A stretch of 64,000 bases of DNA from Acridotheres tristis. Taxonomy: Eukaryota > Chordata > Aves > Passeriformes > Sturnidae. Each line of letters starts with the position of its first letter. Position 1 is the first letter of the stretch. Shown here one piece after another: positions 38,501-53,565 of the stretch. Location: assembly GCA_037013685.1 (NCBI GenBank), contig CM072884.1, forward strand, positions 100,544,048 to 100,608,047. Direction: 5' to 3'. The notes beneath the pieces were generated by a model. It was not told the origin of the DNA, ran no database searches, and saw only the letters and a program-made list of their open reading frames with translations. A program made the translations under genes and the position numbers.

Positions 38501-41093
38501 AAGCTTGTATTTTTATACAACTAAAGTGAATAGGCTAATAGCCTATAGCCTGGATTAGTAAAGCCTAGGTGCAAATGCATATGTCACAGTAAAATGTTTT
38601 AACTTAGCAGGAACTCGGCTGAACTTTCAAGTTTGAAACGTGTAGACTGATGTGCAGTCTCAAAGGTGGCTGGTTAGTCCTTAAGAATACTTGACTTAAA
38701 TTTAATGCATACTTAATGGTGATAAATGGCAGGTATGAAAGAACTGCAACATTTGAGAGGTCACTTCCATTGCGATAGTTTAAGTAAAAATGTTGTAAAT
38801 AATAGCATGCAATATGAAAAGGCATTGGATAGTGCTACATATATGCACACCCCGTTTAAATTAAATTCTAGTTTACTTTTCTTTTTCATGGCTTGGTAAG
38901 TTCTATGCTACAGTCTGTTACTTGAATTTGTATTTCTTAAGGTATGAAAGCTGATGGAGTTCAGGTACGCCTGTTCAGATTGGAAGATAAATTTGTTTTC
39001 CTTACCTTTAAAGGAAAAGCCCTAGACTTTTTTTCTTTTTTCTTTTTTTTTAAATAAACTTGTGTGCCTTTTCTTCCCATGAGAAATTATTCCATGTATT
39101 GCTTGTATGTTACTGCTTTTCAGTGAGTGCTGTGTTTACAGAACAAGGACTTGCTCAGGGAAGTTTTCCTCACTCTGATATACCAGGGGAGTAGAAAAAT
39201 ATACTCGCCTGTCAAAGCTTCAGGTATGATAGTTAAACCTGTAATGTTCATCATCTTTTCCTTAACCCAAACTGGAAAGGTGGCTGATAAGGACAGAGGA
39301 TCTGTTATTTTCACTTCAGTTTCCCAACCTTGAAGAAAAATTCTTTTACTGGCAATTTGGGGAAGAATATTCTACCTAGTTTCCTGTGTTTTTAGAACTG
39401 TATCTGAGCAGCTGATGTTAATTCAGATCTAGCCATAGCAGAAACCTATTTTAATATTTTTTAGTCTCTTAGAGGTGGGAGAAAAGACTGAACTGCTTGC
39501 AGAGGAGGAGAAGACTGAGATCAGAACTTCAGAATATGTTTTATGGAGAGGCTTATATGAGTTTCAGTTATCATAGATCTGCAATAACGTGTTGTGGCAC
39601 TGAATTACAGGGCAGTTTGTTGGTTAGCTTGTTTTAAAAGATGACCTGGTACACTCATCAAAATAAGACAATACCTCAGGATGATCATGAAGTTATTACT
39701 TAGGAGACTGTGAGCATAGAAGATTTCTCTGGAGGCTATTGCTGGATCTTGCAGTCTTATTCTAGAAAATCACATCAGTAAAAAAATGAAATTAAGCTTT
39801 TCATGATCAGTTTCTATGATGCTTTTGTAATATAAGGAATTAATTATGTAGAAGTCTATCTGATTTGCATCTGTGGACCATTAAAAATTGTGAAGACTTG
39901 ATGAACTCTGAATAGGCCCATGCAAGTAAAACTCAATGACAAAGTTGGGGGAAAAAACAGCTCCAGTATGTTCTACTTGCAAGAGGAACTTCTCTAGAAA
40001 AGTTTTTATTGAGTCATCTACACAGTTTCTTTTACTTTCTTGCTGGCTTTTATGTATTTAGTCACATAGATGAGGTAGAACTTGCTTGAGACTTAATGTA
40101 AAGAGTTGTTGCTTTTTTGTCAGGGCCCAGAATGGTCCATCTGTGTCCATAACACCTCGGGTATACACCAGCTAACAGAGATGGGCAATGTATTAATATC
40201 TTAGATATTCTTGTAGGTGTGAATCAAATGGGCCAGGTAATGTGTGGATAAAGGGATCTGGACAGCATTGCCAGACTCCATGGTTGATAACTCAGATGGA
40301 AAGCATGTGGGGCAGAGGAGTCCTTCCTGAGTAGTTAACATCATTGGAGGTCTGTGTTTTGCTGGAACTCCAGAGCAGAAATCTTCCAAGGAAAAAGAAA
40401 GGTTATAGTATAGAGTTTCCATTAAAGAGTAGGTTTAAAAGGAAGAGAACTATCATCATACCGTTTAAGAGCATGAGTGTCATACTTTACCTCTCTTACT
40501 ACTAAAACACCTGTGCCTTTACATATACTCAAAAAATCTTGCAGTTATTTTGGGTGAGGATAGACTATTACTTGTGTACTGACATCAAAAAACCTGTTTT
40601 TGATATGCTGTGGGGCCTTACACATTCAGAATATAATAATGAACCTGAATTTTGGGCTGAGGCCACTTCTTGAAACATCCAGGAGTGCTGGATACAGGGC
40701 CAGGAACAGGGAGTAGTGCCTCAAACTGAGTTATTTGCTGGAATTGCAGTAGCACGGGGGTTGGGTGACATCCTCTCATATGACTCTGGGGAAGGAGCAG
40801 AGCAGCCCTTGGCAACTAGAAAAATTGCTAACTCCATTGAGGTTGGGTGGATTTTGGACTTGCAGGAAATTAGAAGACAGTACTCTTAAGAAATTACTTT
40901 CATTTAACTTTCTCTCCAGGCACGTGATGTTTTTTGGTACATCTCGTCCTGTCCCAAGTTAATGGCATCATCAGCTGGGAATACTCGTTCCCTGCAGCTC
41001 CTCTCCTGTTGATTTGAAGGCAGCAGTGGCTGTCTGGATGTGTTGTGGCTTTGGGAGCAAAAGGTGTGGGAGAGGAATACTGGCCTTTTTGTT

Positions 41094-41137
41094 TTATTAT
41101 TATTATTATCATCATCATTATTAGCATCATCATCATC
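41094..41137. repeat. (TTA)n(ATC)n compound trinucleotide repeat
   Basis: Five TTA-type units are followed by ATC units with one TTATTAGC interruption. It is in AT-rich intronic DNA, about 0.5 kb left of the long CR1 fragment, and is not linked to it. Confidence 0.9.
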
Positions 41138-41639
41138 TGTGCACAGTTTTGTTTAAAAAAAGAAGATCTGTTCTTTAATTTAGAAATACATCTACAGAAA
41201 TAAATTACTTTAAAAGGATGTTTAGGGTATGAGGAGACGTATTTGTGGAAGCTATTCTGAAAACGTCATCCAGTACATGGTTAAATTATTTCTTTGTTTC
41301 CTGGCTGTAGTTCTTATGAAATTGGTGAGTCAAACAATTGTCAGTAATATTTTTGTTCTGTTAAACTTTTTTCTCACCCTGTAGGAGCTACATGCATCCA
41401 TCTAGATTAAATCTGAATGACAAAAGTACTTAGGTAGCAGGAGGAGGAAGACTAATGCCTTTACGTAGAATTATCTGTCAGTAACTCTTTATTAAGTATA
41501 TCTGTCATGTCTTATTCTGGATTTGTATTGCTAGTGCCTTAAGTGGTTATTCATACCTGATGATGTTAATTATTTTAATGTTTTTCTAATTTAGTAATCT
41601 ATGTAACCAATGTGGGTCTTAAGTTCAGAAAGAGCAGAA

Positions 41640-42792
41640 GTACACTGAGCCCCTCATCCAAATCATCAATAGAGATTTTAAAAAGAATGGGCCTCAAATT
41701 TTAAATATTTTAAAAAGGAACTTCAACAGGCCTTGGGTTCCTTCAACCCCAAGGAGCATCACTTGTCACCAGTCACCAGCTGGATTAACACCGTCCACCA
41801 CCACTGCCGGAGCCCATTCCTCCAGCCAGTTTTATACCCAGTCAAGAGTACACCCATCCAAGCCATGGTAGCCAGTTTTTCCTGGAAAATGGCATGGGAA
41901 AGGATGTCAAAGACTCTACTGAAGTCTATGTAGACAATACCACAGCTTTCCCCTCATTTACTAGGGGGGTGACCCTGTCATAGAAGGAGCTCAGATTGGT
42001 CAAGCAGAACCTGCCTTTTCTAAATCCGTGCTGGCTGAGCCTGATCTCCCAGTTGTCCTGGATGTGCTGGGTGATTGCACTTGAGAAGAGCTGCTCCATG
42101 ACCTTTCCTGGCATGAGTTCAGACTGAAAGGTCTGTGGTTGCTCAGATCATCCTTGCAGCAGTTCTTGGAGAGGGACATAACATTTGCTGACCTGCAGTC
42201 AACTGGGACTTCTCCAGTTAGCCAGGACTGCTGGTATTTGGTGGAAAGTGGCTCAGTGAGCACTTCCACCAGCTCCCTCAGTACCCTTGTGTGGATCCCA
42301 TCCAGCTCCACATTTACTTTACTCTGAGTAATGTAATAGGTTACTGAGCATTTCCCATTGGATTATGTAGGCTTCATTCTGTTCCCCATCCCTGTCTTCT
42401 AGCTCAATGGGCTGGGTCCCCAGAGAACAACTGGTCTTGTTATTCAAGGCTGAGGCAAAGAAGGCATTAAGTACCTTAGTCTTTTCTTCATTCTTCACCA
42501 CTGTGTTTCCCCCCACATCCAATAAAGGCTGAAGATTCTCTGTGGCTCTCCTTTGGTTGCTAATGTATTTACAGAAACACTTTTTTCTTTTATGGCACTG
42601 GCCCTATTAAATTCTAGTTGGGCTTTGGTCTTTCTGATTTTCTCCCTGTGTAACTTCATGACATCCCTGTAGTCCTGAGTTTCCTGCCCCCTCTGCAAAA
42701 GGTCATAAACTCTCTTTTTTCCCTGAATTCCAGTCAAAGCTCTCTGTTCAGCCAGGCTGGTCTTCTTCCCCGACAGTTCAATTTTCACCCTG
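41640..42792 (-). mobile_element. CR1 LINE fragment covering the reverse-transcriptase region
   Basis: The minus strand encodes, in several frames broken by indels, the CR1 ORF2 reverse-transcriptase region. Recognisable pieces in order include KIRKTKAQLEFNRASA (upstream linker), TKVLNAFFASALNNKTS, DGIHTRVLRELVEVL, QQSWLTGEVPVDCRSANV, PGKVMEQLFSSAITQHIQD, SQHGFRKGRFCLTNL, and VYIDFSRVFDILSHA. In the last piece the usual DFSKAFDTVSH has changed. Stops and shifts separate them, so the element is dead. Both ends are truncated: the left end stops inside the reverse-transcriptase region, and the right end meets the SINE. It lies antisense to CNKSR2 about 1.9 kb before exon 2. Confidence 0.93.
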
Positions 42793-42937
42793 TCACAGAA
42801 TCCCAGAATATTCTGAGTTGGAAGGGGCCCACAGGGATCATCGAGTCTAGCTCTTAAGAGAATGGTCTGTACAGAGATCAGCTCCCCAAATTTGGTGTAT
42901 ATTGGCACCATGCTCTGACCAGCTGAGCTGATCTGAG
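42793..42937 (-). mobile_element. tRNA-Ile-derived SINE with CR1-like tail (TguSINE1-type)
   Basis: On the minus strand the element opens with a tRNA-Ile-like head: CAGCTCAGCTGGTCAGAGC corresponds to the A box and D arm, followed by ATGGTGCCAATA matching the tRNA-Ile anticodon arm region (ATGGTGCTAATA), and GAGCTGATCTC at the decayed B box. It then passes into a CR1-like 3' tail ending TTCCAACTCAGAATATTC and TGGGATTCTGTGA. This head-plus-CR1-tail design is that of TguSINE1, known from passerine birds and mobilised by CR1 machinery. It directly abuts the right end of the CR1 fragment. It is decayed and not a functional tRNA gene. Confidence 0.85.
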
Positions 42938-44961
<2,024 letters not shown>

Positions 44962-47900
44962 TAGTCCTAAAGACTTATCTAAGCAGCTCAGGAAACTCCT
45001 GATTTGTAATGTATGAACAGTTTAGCATTTTAAACCAAGGGCAAGATAAAGAGAAAAATCTACTGATAGAACGATGTGTGTTAAATAAACTGGTATGGGA
45101 GATTTAGGGCTTGCCTATCTGTCTTTATAGAGTAAAAGTTTATCTGAAATCACAGAGAAGCTACACTATGTTTGGTTTGGAATGTAAAATACTTATGTAT
45201 GTGAATGGAGTAATTAAGTGTTGGTTGCCCTTTACAAACAAAATGTTCTGATATTAACCATGTCATTCTTAACTGGTCCTTTCATGCAAATTATGTTTTT
45301 GATGATTTTTTGAGCCTGATGAAACAGAGCTGCTTGTATTTCACAGTAGTAAGGATTAAATACAGAAATAATTCTTATATATAAATAACATGAATTTTTG
45401 ATAGAACATACAGAAGGATTTTGGTAATGGACTCTTCTGTCAGGTCATGTTGTGCATAACTAGGATTAGCTGCTCAGTGAGGGGTGTGGTGCTGACTTCA
45501 CCCTCCTTATGAACTTCTAGTGTGTGTCTGTAAAGATTAGTGGTAGATTGGGCACACGGCATTCTCCACTATAGAAAGGATTGTGAATAGCTGTTAAGAT
45601 GTACTTCACTGCCTAAGGTGGTGTTTTGTGGGTTTTTAGTACATGCTATTTTTCAAGCCTCAGAAGGAGCTTTTAAGAAAGCTGAATCCTGGGAGAGGCA
45701 ATCAAAGCCAGTAGGCTGAAAGGCTCTTCAGAAGGGCTTGTCAGTTCTCCATATGCAGCAGCTTTTCTGAATACCCTGTTGTTGCGTTTTTGGGGTATTG
45801 TGGAGTGAAATGAAAAGAAGAGAATGAAAGAAATAAAACATACCCAAAAAAAGTTTAAAAAAGGGAGAAAGCTTTTTCATACAGGAAAACATTTGATTTT
45901 AAACACAGATTATCTTCTGTAGAACAGAAGTACAGTACAGTTCCTTGTAACATTGCAATGTGAGTCAGTGCAATAAGTTAACTCAATTTGTTTTTTAAAT
46001 AAGGAAGTTGCAATCTTAAAAAATGCTATTGATATTGAAGGTGACACAAAGAGAGTTATTCAAAAAGTACTTCTCTTATCAGACAGGGCAAAAGAAGACA
46101 AGAAAGTAAATACTTTAGTTAACTGAGAAAGATAAAGTCTAAGTTAGGGGGGACACCAATGACTGCTTTTCCCAGTCACACAGAGAAACAGATTGTGGCT
46201 CTTTGAAAAATAAATTACTTTTACAGAAAAAAACCCTTGTTTATTAGCTGAAATTTCTTTTTTCCTTAATATGTAATTACAGATATAATCTTCAGATAAA
46301 CAAACACAACTTATCTTTGTTGCTCCTTTGTCTTAGGCAAAAGCATATGGAACAGAGTTGGATGTAAAATAAGGAATTTCTAGCAAAGGCTAACACTGCA
46401 TCTTGCATGCAGCGTCTCCCTTCTTGGTTCTTGTTGCACGTACAGTGTTGTTTGCTTTTCTGAGTTTGTCCTAAAGAAAATTACTGAAACACAGAGGCAT
46501 GACTTCAGATCACAGCTTCTAATTTAAGATTAAGTTTTTGCAGTCTCACAATTGGCTCCCGATGGCTCCTTAGGGATACAAAATGTTATTGTTATATTGA
46601 TTTTAGAGGACTTAATTTGAATTTATTGTTCACCAGTCAGATAAACCTCTTAGAAAATTTAATACAGAGGCAATCCATTTGGCTGCAATGGTCCTATACT
46701 TACAGACTTTGCTTTTTTTATTGCATCCATGAGTGTCTATCCTGGGTAGGGCTTACTTTTTTTCTGATTTGACTTTAATATTAGCTGTATTGTTTAGAGA
46801 ACATTAAGCCTATGTCTCTCCAATGTAGGGTAACTGCTAATTCAGATAGTGGCTATGCAAGTTGTTTATTTTTTAATTACCTGATTTTTCTTTTCTGTTT
46901 CACTGGAATTTGACAGAGGTTTCATGATAGAACTTAGCATGAGTTACAAATATATTATCCAAATGGGTTAACATCTCTTTGGATGCTGGAGATGATGGGT
47001 GGCATGATTGACTATGAATAGTACAGTTAATTATGCCTTGCAAGCTTAACCCCTGATTGATTTAAAAGTAATTATTAACAAACAAAAGGATTGTTGCTTC
47101 TGCTTCTCCCCCCTTTCTCTCTGAGTTAGTGGGTGGTCACCTAAACAGTTTTTGGCATTGAGGACAACTGAGGGGACAGAACCACTCTTGCTGTTCATCT
47201 CTGTTCCCACCCCACAGAGGAGAGTTTTCCAACACAGAGTTGCTGTCAGTTAGGAAAGTTCCTGCATGTTGATTGCTGATGTGTGTTATTCCTGCCACCA
47301 CTTCCCAGTACTTTTTGGGGGTAAACTTCTTCTTGCAGTTCCCTGGCAGCTGTGGATGTGGCAAAGAGCAAACCAGCTGCTTGTATTGCGTGCCTGTAGT
47401 TCAAGGGGCAACAGTTTCTTACCAGGGGAAGGCGGAGAGCCTGAACAAGCAGGTCTGGCTGGTATGGAGTGGGGGCTGTTGAGCTGTGCCAAACACACAA
47501 ACTGCCACAGCAATAGTTGGGAGCCTGTTATAATTGATAACACTATTTAAAGGATGTTCTTTATGGGTTTTTGACAGAAGGTGGGTGGGTGGCTGGCTAT
47601 GGTCTCTCACATTATTCGCCTCCTGTCATCAGCACTTGCAACAAATGGATCCTCCAGTGTTTGTGAGCTGATCAGAAGACAAATGGTGGCCTGTGCTTTC
47701 CATCTTTAGTAGAGTCTCTCTTGGCTGCCAGCCTGTCATCCTGTGCTCTTGACAGCAGAGCAAACATCCAGGGGGTGAGATTCACAGGTTTTATTTTCCT
47801 GTAGTGCTTCAGGGAAGGAGGAATAAAGTTTTTGCCCAGCTGCTACTGCTGTTACAGGTCACTCTTGCTGGTGATGGTGAGGGGGTACATCCTGCCTACC

Positions 47901-49876
47901 ACTGCTGGAGCTGAACGTGCTCTGGGAGAGGGCAGGCAGTCTAACTGATGTAGTTTGTCTCTTCCCTCTCTCCTTCAGACTGTGAGGGTGGGAGCATGTT
48001 CATTATCATACCTTGGTGCAGCTTTGTGCTTTATAAAATCCATATGTCAGAAAGGGTATGACAAGGGAAATGTTCTCTGTGCTTAGAAGAAATAAGTAGT
48101 GAGGTCTGTGATGGTATTTGTTGCTGCTAAGAGTCTGTTGCTAGTTTTCCAAGGTGAGAAACGTGAAAAGCCACCATGATGGATATATGCTGGCAGCATT
48201 AGCTTTTCTCCAGCAAGACAAATATCCTGTTCTTGTCTTTCTGTTTAAACTGGAACATGCAGTTGCAGTGGTGGTGTCAACAGGTAGATTTTTACTTAAT
48301 GTGCATGGACATTTTTATTCATACTAACAAAGTCACCCAAAATAATTGACATCTCAAAACTGGTTGAAAGTGGTAGACGAAGGAGCTACATATCCAGCTC
48401 TAGAGAGAGGAGAAACTACTGAGTTGAGTGCCATGTTTCTCCACTGTTACCAGATAATAAAATACAGAGCTGTTCATCAGTTCTAACAATTACCATTAGG
48501 ATCTTAGCCTCAACATGATCCTTTTCACTATGTGTGTGAGGGTGAAGCTAGACTAACACTGTTTTTCATTTAATCATTATACGAACAACAGCGTAGCAGA
48601 CTCCATATACACATAAAATGAGACGAGCATTGTTTCTGTGAGGGTTGCTTTAAAAACTGAATGTGAATGAACAATGTCAATAGAAAGTAAAGTGAGAAAA
48701 AAAGGAGATGATGCATATGAAAAGAGAAATGCATAATAAAGAACGAATTACTTAGATAATGCCATGAGATCACTGTACCAGTCATCAGATTTGGAGTGCA
48801 TCAGGAGATCTTGTAGCTCCTGCTAAATGTAACTGGCCTGAAAAAAGCAAAGAAATGACGTAATTCTTTTTCTATCATGTTTGTCAGAAGATGGGAGTTT
48901 CATTTACCAAAACTGGGTATGACTATTTTTGCCCAGAAAATACTACCTTCTGACTGGAGAACACAGAGACTGAAGACATCACAGGCACACATGGCTTCTT
49001 TCATCTTTAAGAAAATGATCTAGTTGACCACAATGCCTTGATAAATGAACTGCCAGATGGAGATTACTTTTTTTTTGCTTCTCCTAAATATCATGTTTAT
49101 TTTGTTTGCATGAAGATTAAGTTAGTTTAATTTGATTTTGTGAATATTTTTTAACAGAGATCCTAAAGTAGGAGATGTATAAGAATATTTGAAGAGCTTC
49201 AAAAATAATTTTCAGATGCTTTGAAGTTTTTCATTAACAAAACTTTATGAAGTCCCTGTGAATTTGCAAAATAATTCTTTAGGGAATCTTCATTTGTGTA
49301 GAATAGAGTATGGTTGAAAATAAAACAGATTCTGCTTTATAGAGCATACTGGTTTCAGTAGTAGTTTCGTGCTAGTTAGTTAAATATGCTGTGGCTGCAC
49401 AGGAATTTATTGTACACTGTATTTGAATCTGTAAAGCTAGAAGATTGCAGCAGATGAAATAGCATTATTATTTGGCAGAGAAAACATTGGTGTGCACTAA
49501 CAGCATGAAATTACTTATAATTCACCACTAACACAAAACATTTATATGCAAATGAATGTAAAAAATAGACCTACTTTACCCATGAATGATTTGATTCCTC
49601 TTAAGAATTATGCCTTTTATCTTAATTTCATCTTCCTGCCATTTCTCACACAGAAATACTTTCCTTTGCACTTACCACTAGTCAGATCTTAAAACTGTTT
49701 TGTCAGTAACAGTGAATATTAGACTTAATCATTATGGTGCTAAATTAGGAAGGTTTCATTTCAAAATGGAGATTTATATGTACTGAAGGTGGAATTTACT
49801 GTTACTATTCTGAATGCTCATAGCAGAAAAATTACTTACCCTTTTCATTATTGCCACTTTCAAGTTAAAGTTCTGC

Positions 49877-49914
49877 TTATATATCATATATCATGTATTT
49901 ATATCATATATCAC
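49877..49914. repeat. Imperfect ATATC-type tandem repeat
   Basis: The string ATATATCATATATCATG is repeated with variation as ATATCATATATCACATG after a short spacer. Low-complexity AT-rich sequence with two similar 15-17 base halves. Confidence 0.6.
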
Positions 49915-51958
49915 ATGCCTCCCTGTCCTCAGCCTGAGCTAACCTAACTGCAGTGCAGGAAATCCTGAAGTCCATCACCAGATCAATAAAGCTAAGGAGA
50001 TAAAGAGTTTCTGATAGCTCATATAGATCACATTGAAATGTGTTAGCAAATCTTTTACACAGAACTGCAGTTAACCCCATGGTGTGCCAAGGGCAGTATC
50101 CTTCTTTCCATCAGCCTCAAGAATCAGTTATAGATCCTAGATACTTTTTAATATTGTTTTTTTTCTTTGGACTGCTTGGAGGTTTGGGAAAGTATGAAAT
50201 ACATACCTTGGTTCATAGTGTCATAGTGTGACTTGGTTTGGGAGGGACATTTACAAAGCTGTAAACCCCAACTAGAAGCAGGCTGGCTGAAAAGAGCTGT
50301 TACAATGTAAAATGTTTTTAAAAGGTGATGTGTTCATAACAAAACTTACTTCGTTTTTCAAAAAATTATTTTAAACTGCTGATTAGCTGTTTAAGACTTT
50401 TGGAAATGCATGTAACTGGGTATGGAACTGTAGTTCAAATTACGAAGAAAGGCTCGGGACTAATTACATGAGAAAGTAGAAAAACGTTAAAACTAATGAG
50501 CACTTGGTCTTTCAGAGTCTGTTGATTGAATAAGAGAGAGAAAAACAGTTTATGTAATTGCTCTGTTAGTGCTACAAAGCATGGCCAGGGTTTGGCTTTT
50601 TGATGTGTTGCTTGATTGTGGTGTAGAAAAAGAAGGAGATAATGATGATGACTGTGAATCTTTTCTGAGTTCTACAAGGCTGGAAGTATCATGTACCTGA
50701 ATGTTTTTCTGACTATAAACATTTAGGACAAATATTTACACTCTTTGAAACAGTTTGCCTTTTAATCAGTGTGTGTTTAATAATTGCAGTGAATAAGTGT
50801 CATTTGAGCTATCTGGGGTTCCTGTCCTTATCTACTTATTCTGTGTTTATGAAACAGATGTGTTAGGATCATGTGTTGTGCCCTTCTAAATTACCCCATA
50901 TGTCAGTGCTATTTGAAGGAGAGATAACCTTAATGTTGGCATTTTGAGACGCTGGAGGAAGGGCCGTTAGAAATACATGTTGTAGGCAGATCTGATGAGG
51001 TATAAAGTTACATAAGGCACCTTCCATATGACAAGCTGTGATATCAGTTGCTAGCAGCTTTGTGGTGGAAAGCTATCTGCCTCATACTTTGTGGGATGTG
51101 TTCAGCCAAATGTTTTGGAGAATGAGGTTCAGATCCATTTTGTTAATTTTAAAAATCAACTTCGAAGGCACAGTTTGGAACTTTTCTGGGTGAATTTTTG
51201 TCCACCACAAATTTTCAGGTGCCATGTGCTGTGATAGTTGTGTGATGCTGTTTTGATTATTCATTTAAAATCCCCCTCAGGCTTTTCAAGAAATGAGGAC
51301 CCTACGAACTTTACTGTTTCCAAGTTGATTGTTTAAAAGCAAATAAATAATACATACAGAAAGGATACTCAAGAATTAAGTGTGGAAGATGAAAGCACTG
51401 AAAGGTAGTGAGGAGAAGAATTATAAACTTACCTGAGGTGATGTAAAGTCTGTTTCTTAGTAGCTATATGCTATTCTTGCCTAAAACTCCTGTGTTCATT
51501 CTGTGAATAAGTGAGAAATTACTTTTTATTGCATTAGAGAGAAAACTCATTATTTCATCCTTGTGATAGTTTCCCATATTATTGAGATATATCAGATATA
51601 ATTGAGAAGTTGCACTTCTTTACACGTATTTTATTACTCAGTACAGCTATCTAGACTATAAAATTTGCCTTTTCAAAAAGTTGCCGTGTCCTTTCTTCTT
51701 TAGAATACATTGTTTGTGTGTGTTAAAAGAATTATTTACCAAATTAAAATAAACATTCACCTTCTTCAGTTTATGCAGTCATGGTTGCCTTCTGCAGAGT
51801 AGCAACAGAAATTAATCGATGTAAGCTATCTGCTATCTGCTCTGCTGTCTGGTGAAGATGCTGCTTTTATTTTCTTCTTGCCCAGAAGCACCAGTGTTAG
51901 AGTAGCATCTTCAGTTCCCATCTTGTGTCTCTTCAGTAGGAGTTAACACTGGTCTCTG

Positions 51959-52030
51959 CATGCCTTTTGCTCCACATGGTTTCCAGCAGTATGGTTTTCA
52001 TGCCTTTTGTTCTACAAGGTTTTCAACTTT
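51959..52030. repeat. Two-copy tandem duplication, 40-bp period
   Basis: CATGCCTTTTGCTCCACATG at 51,959 recurs as CATGCCTTTTGTTCTACAAG at 51,999, and both are followed by GGTTT-type sequence. The copies differ at several positions, so the duplication is old. Confidence 0.7.
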
Positions 52031-53550
52031 CTGGGGAGAAGACACAGTGATTTAGAGAGGCCATATGCTCATTTCCATGTCTTGGAGTGTTTGTATGAGT
52101 AAAAGAGTGTCACTGAACTTGATACAGCATTTGTGCTTGGAGACATAGAGCTATTCGTGGTGGCATAAAAGTTGTGATCAAAACAGCTGTTGTAAGGGAT
52201 TTCTGGATTTGTTAATGGGACTGTGGTGATGTCTGCGTTGCACGTTGTGCTGTGTTTAGATCTGAGCTTGGCTTATTTACATAGCTGAGATGGCCTTGCA
52301 CTTTCAATGGGCAGTATAAAAATACCCTAAACTAAAGTCCTGACATCTTCTAAACAGTCTGTCTAAGCCAGCAGAGTTAGTACTGTCTGAGTTAGGAACA
52401 CTTTACTTTTCAACCTGTGCTAACAGTGTCACATGCACTTCCCTGCCGACAAGAATCAAGTGACTTTAAAGTGAATTTAATACAGGAAAGAGATGAGGTC
52501 TAAATTTGGTTGGTTTTTTTTTTGAAATTGAGGGAATCAGGGAGCACAACTGAACATTTATCAAGCTAGTTAAAGAAAATTTTGCTTTAATTCCACATTT
52601 GGTTAGTGAACTCTCTTCCTACCCTTGGGCTGGGCTGGCAGAGGGACCAGGCTGGCTCTTCTCACAAAAAAACCCCAGCAAAACTTATCAGTGGTGATTA
52701 GAGCTGCTGCTTGTCAGCATATGAAGAAAAGAGCTACAATTCCTCATTCACACTGTCATGTGAAGCCACAGAAAAGTAATTAGCAGGTAAGGTGTCTATT
52801 AATAGCTCCCACCACCTTTAGTTCAAACACCTGCTGACAAGCTATTACTCTGTGTAGTTCAGCTTCATCAAGTTCTTGTTTTATGATTGCCAGAAGAGAC
52901 TCCATTAAGCTGTTTCTGCAGAGGCAGGATATCTCTGAAGACACTCTGTGGCCTCTCATTGTGGAAGTGAATGCCTGGACTTGTGTCACTTCTCGGAATC
53001 TCTACAGGCATGCAGTGATTTCTTTGTGGTTCTTTCAGTGACTGTGAATATATTTTGGCTAATGAAAGCACAACTCAAGTTAGTGCTGGCTAAATGCAGA
53101 CTAGGGAAAAACAAAGAACTGTCTCCTTTGCCTGCAATTATCTTCTTACAGTGCTTGAAAATAAACTCAGTGCATTTCTAAAAAGACCGTATTGTTAATA
53201 GTATATTATTGAATATAAAGTATGATTAAACTTGGCGGTTTTTATTTAAGCAAGCTTTTTTCCAGTATTAGAACACACAGCTCTGGTCGCTTTTAATGTG
53301 GACCAGAAATAATAGTGACAAACAAAGTGAGGCTTTTGTTAGCTTGGCTGCTGCTTTAGGATCCTTCTACTTAAAGCCTTCAATAAATAGAGCTGCCCCA
53401 AAATATATTTTGCCTGAAATTTATCTCTGTATTTTCCATCTCTGGCTTTATCTGTATGGTATTGCAGGTTGAGGCTTTGCCAAAGTCAGTGTCATCTTCG
53501 TGTAAGACTGAATTTACACGTGGTTTAGGCTTAGTGTTTTATGGTAAAGA

Positions 53551-53565
53551 ACACACACACACACA
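53551..53565. repeat. (AC)n microsatellite
   Basis: About seven and a half AC units, a short dinucleotide microsatellite. Confidence 0.85.

Larger units (their letters stand above)
19456..41639 (+). other. CNKSR2: CNKSR2 intron 1, central part
   Basis: About 22 kb of AT-rich sequence without recognisable transposons. I noted a perfect 11-bp inverted repeat at 24,469, a candidate minus-strand exon at 23,319-23,596, and simple repeats at 26,660, 32,101, 32,480 and 41,094. Open frames of 60-120 codons occur on both strands. None resembles a known family, and most have no plausible splice context. Confidence 0.7.

Noticed and set aside
42860..42937. tRNA-Ile gene on the minus strand
   Set aside because: The A box, B box and acceptor stem are decayed, the 3' half passes into a CR1-like tail, and no terminator follows, so it is a SINE head.
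49546..49553. Perfect octamer ATGCAAAT in intron 2 as an enhancer
   Set aside because: A single 8-mer is expected by chance in AT-rich DNA of this length and has no supporting neighbouring sites.
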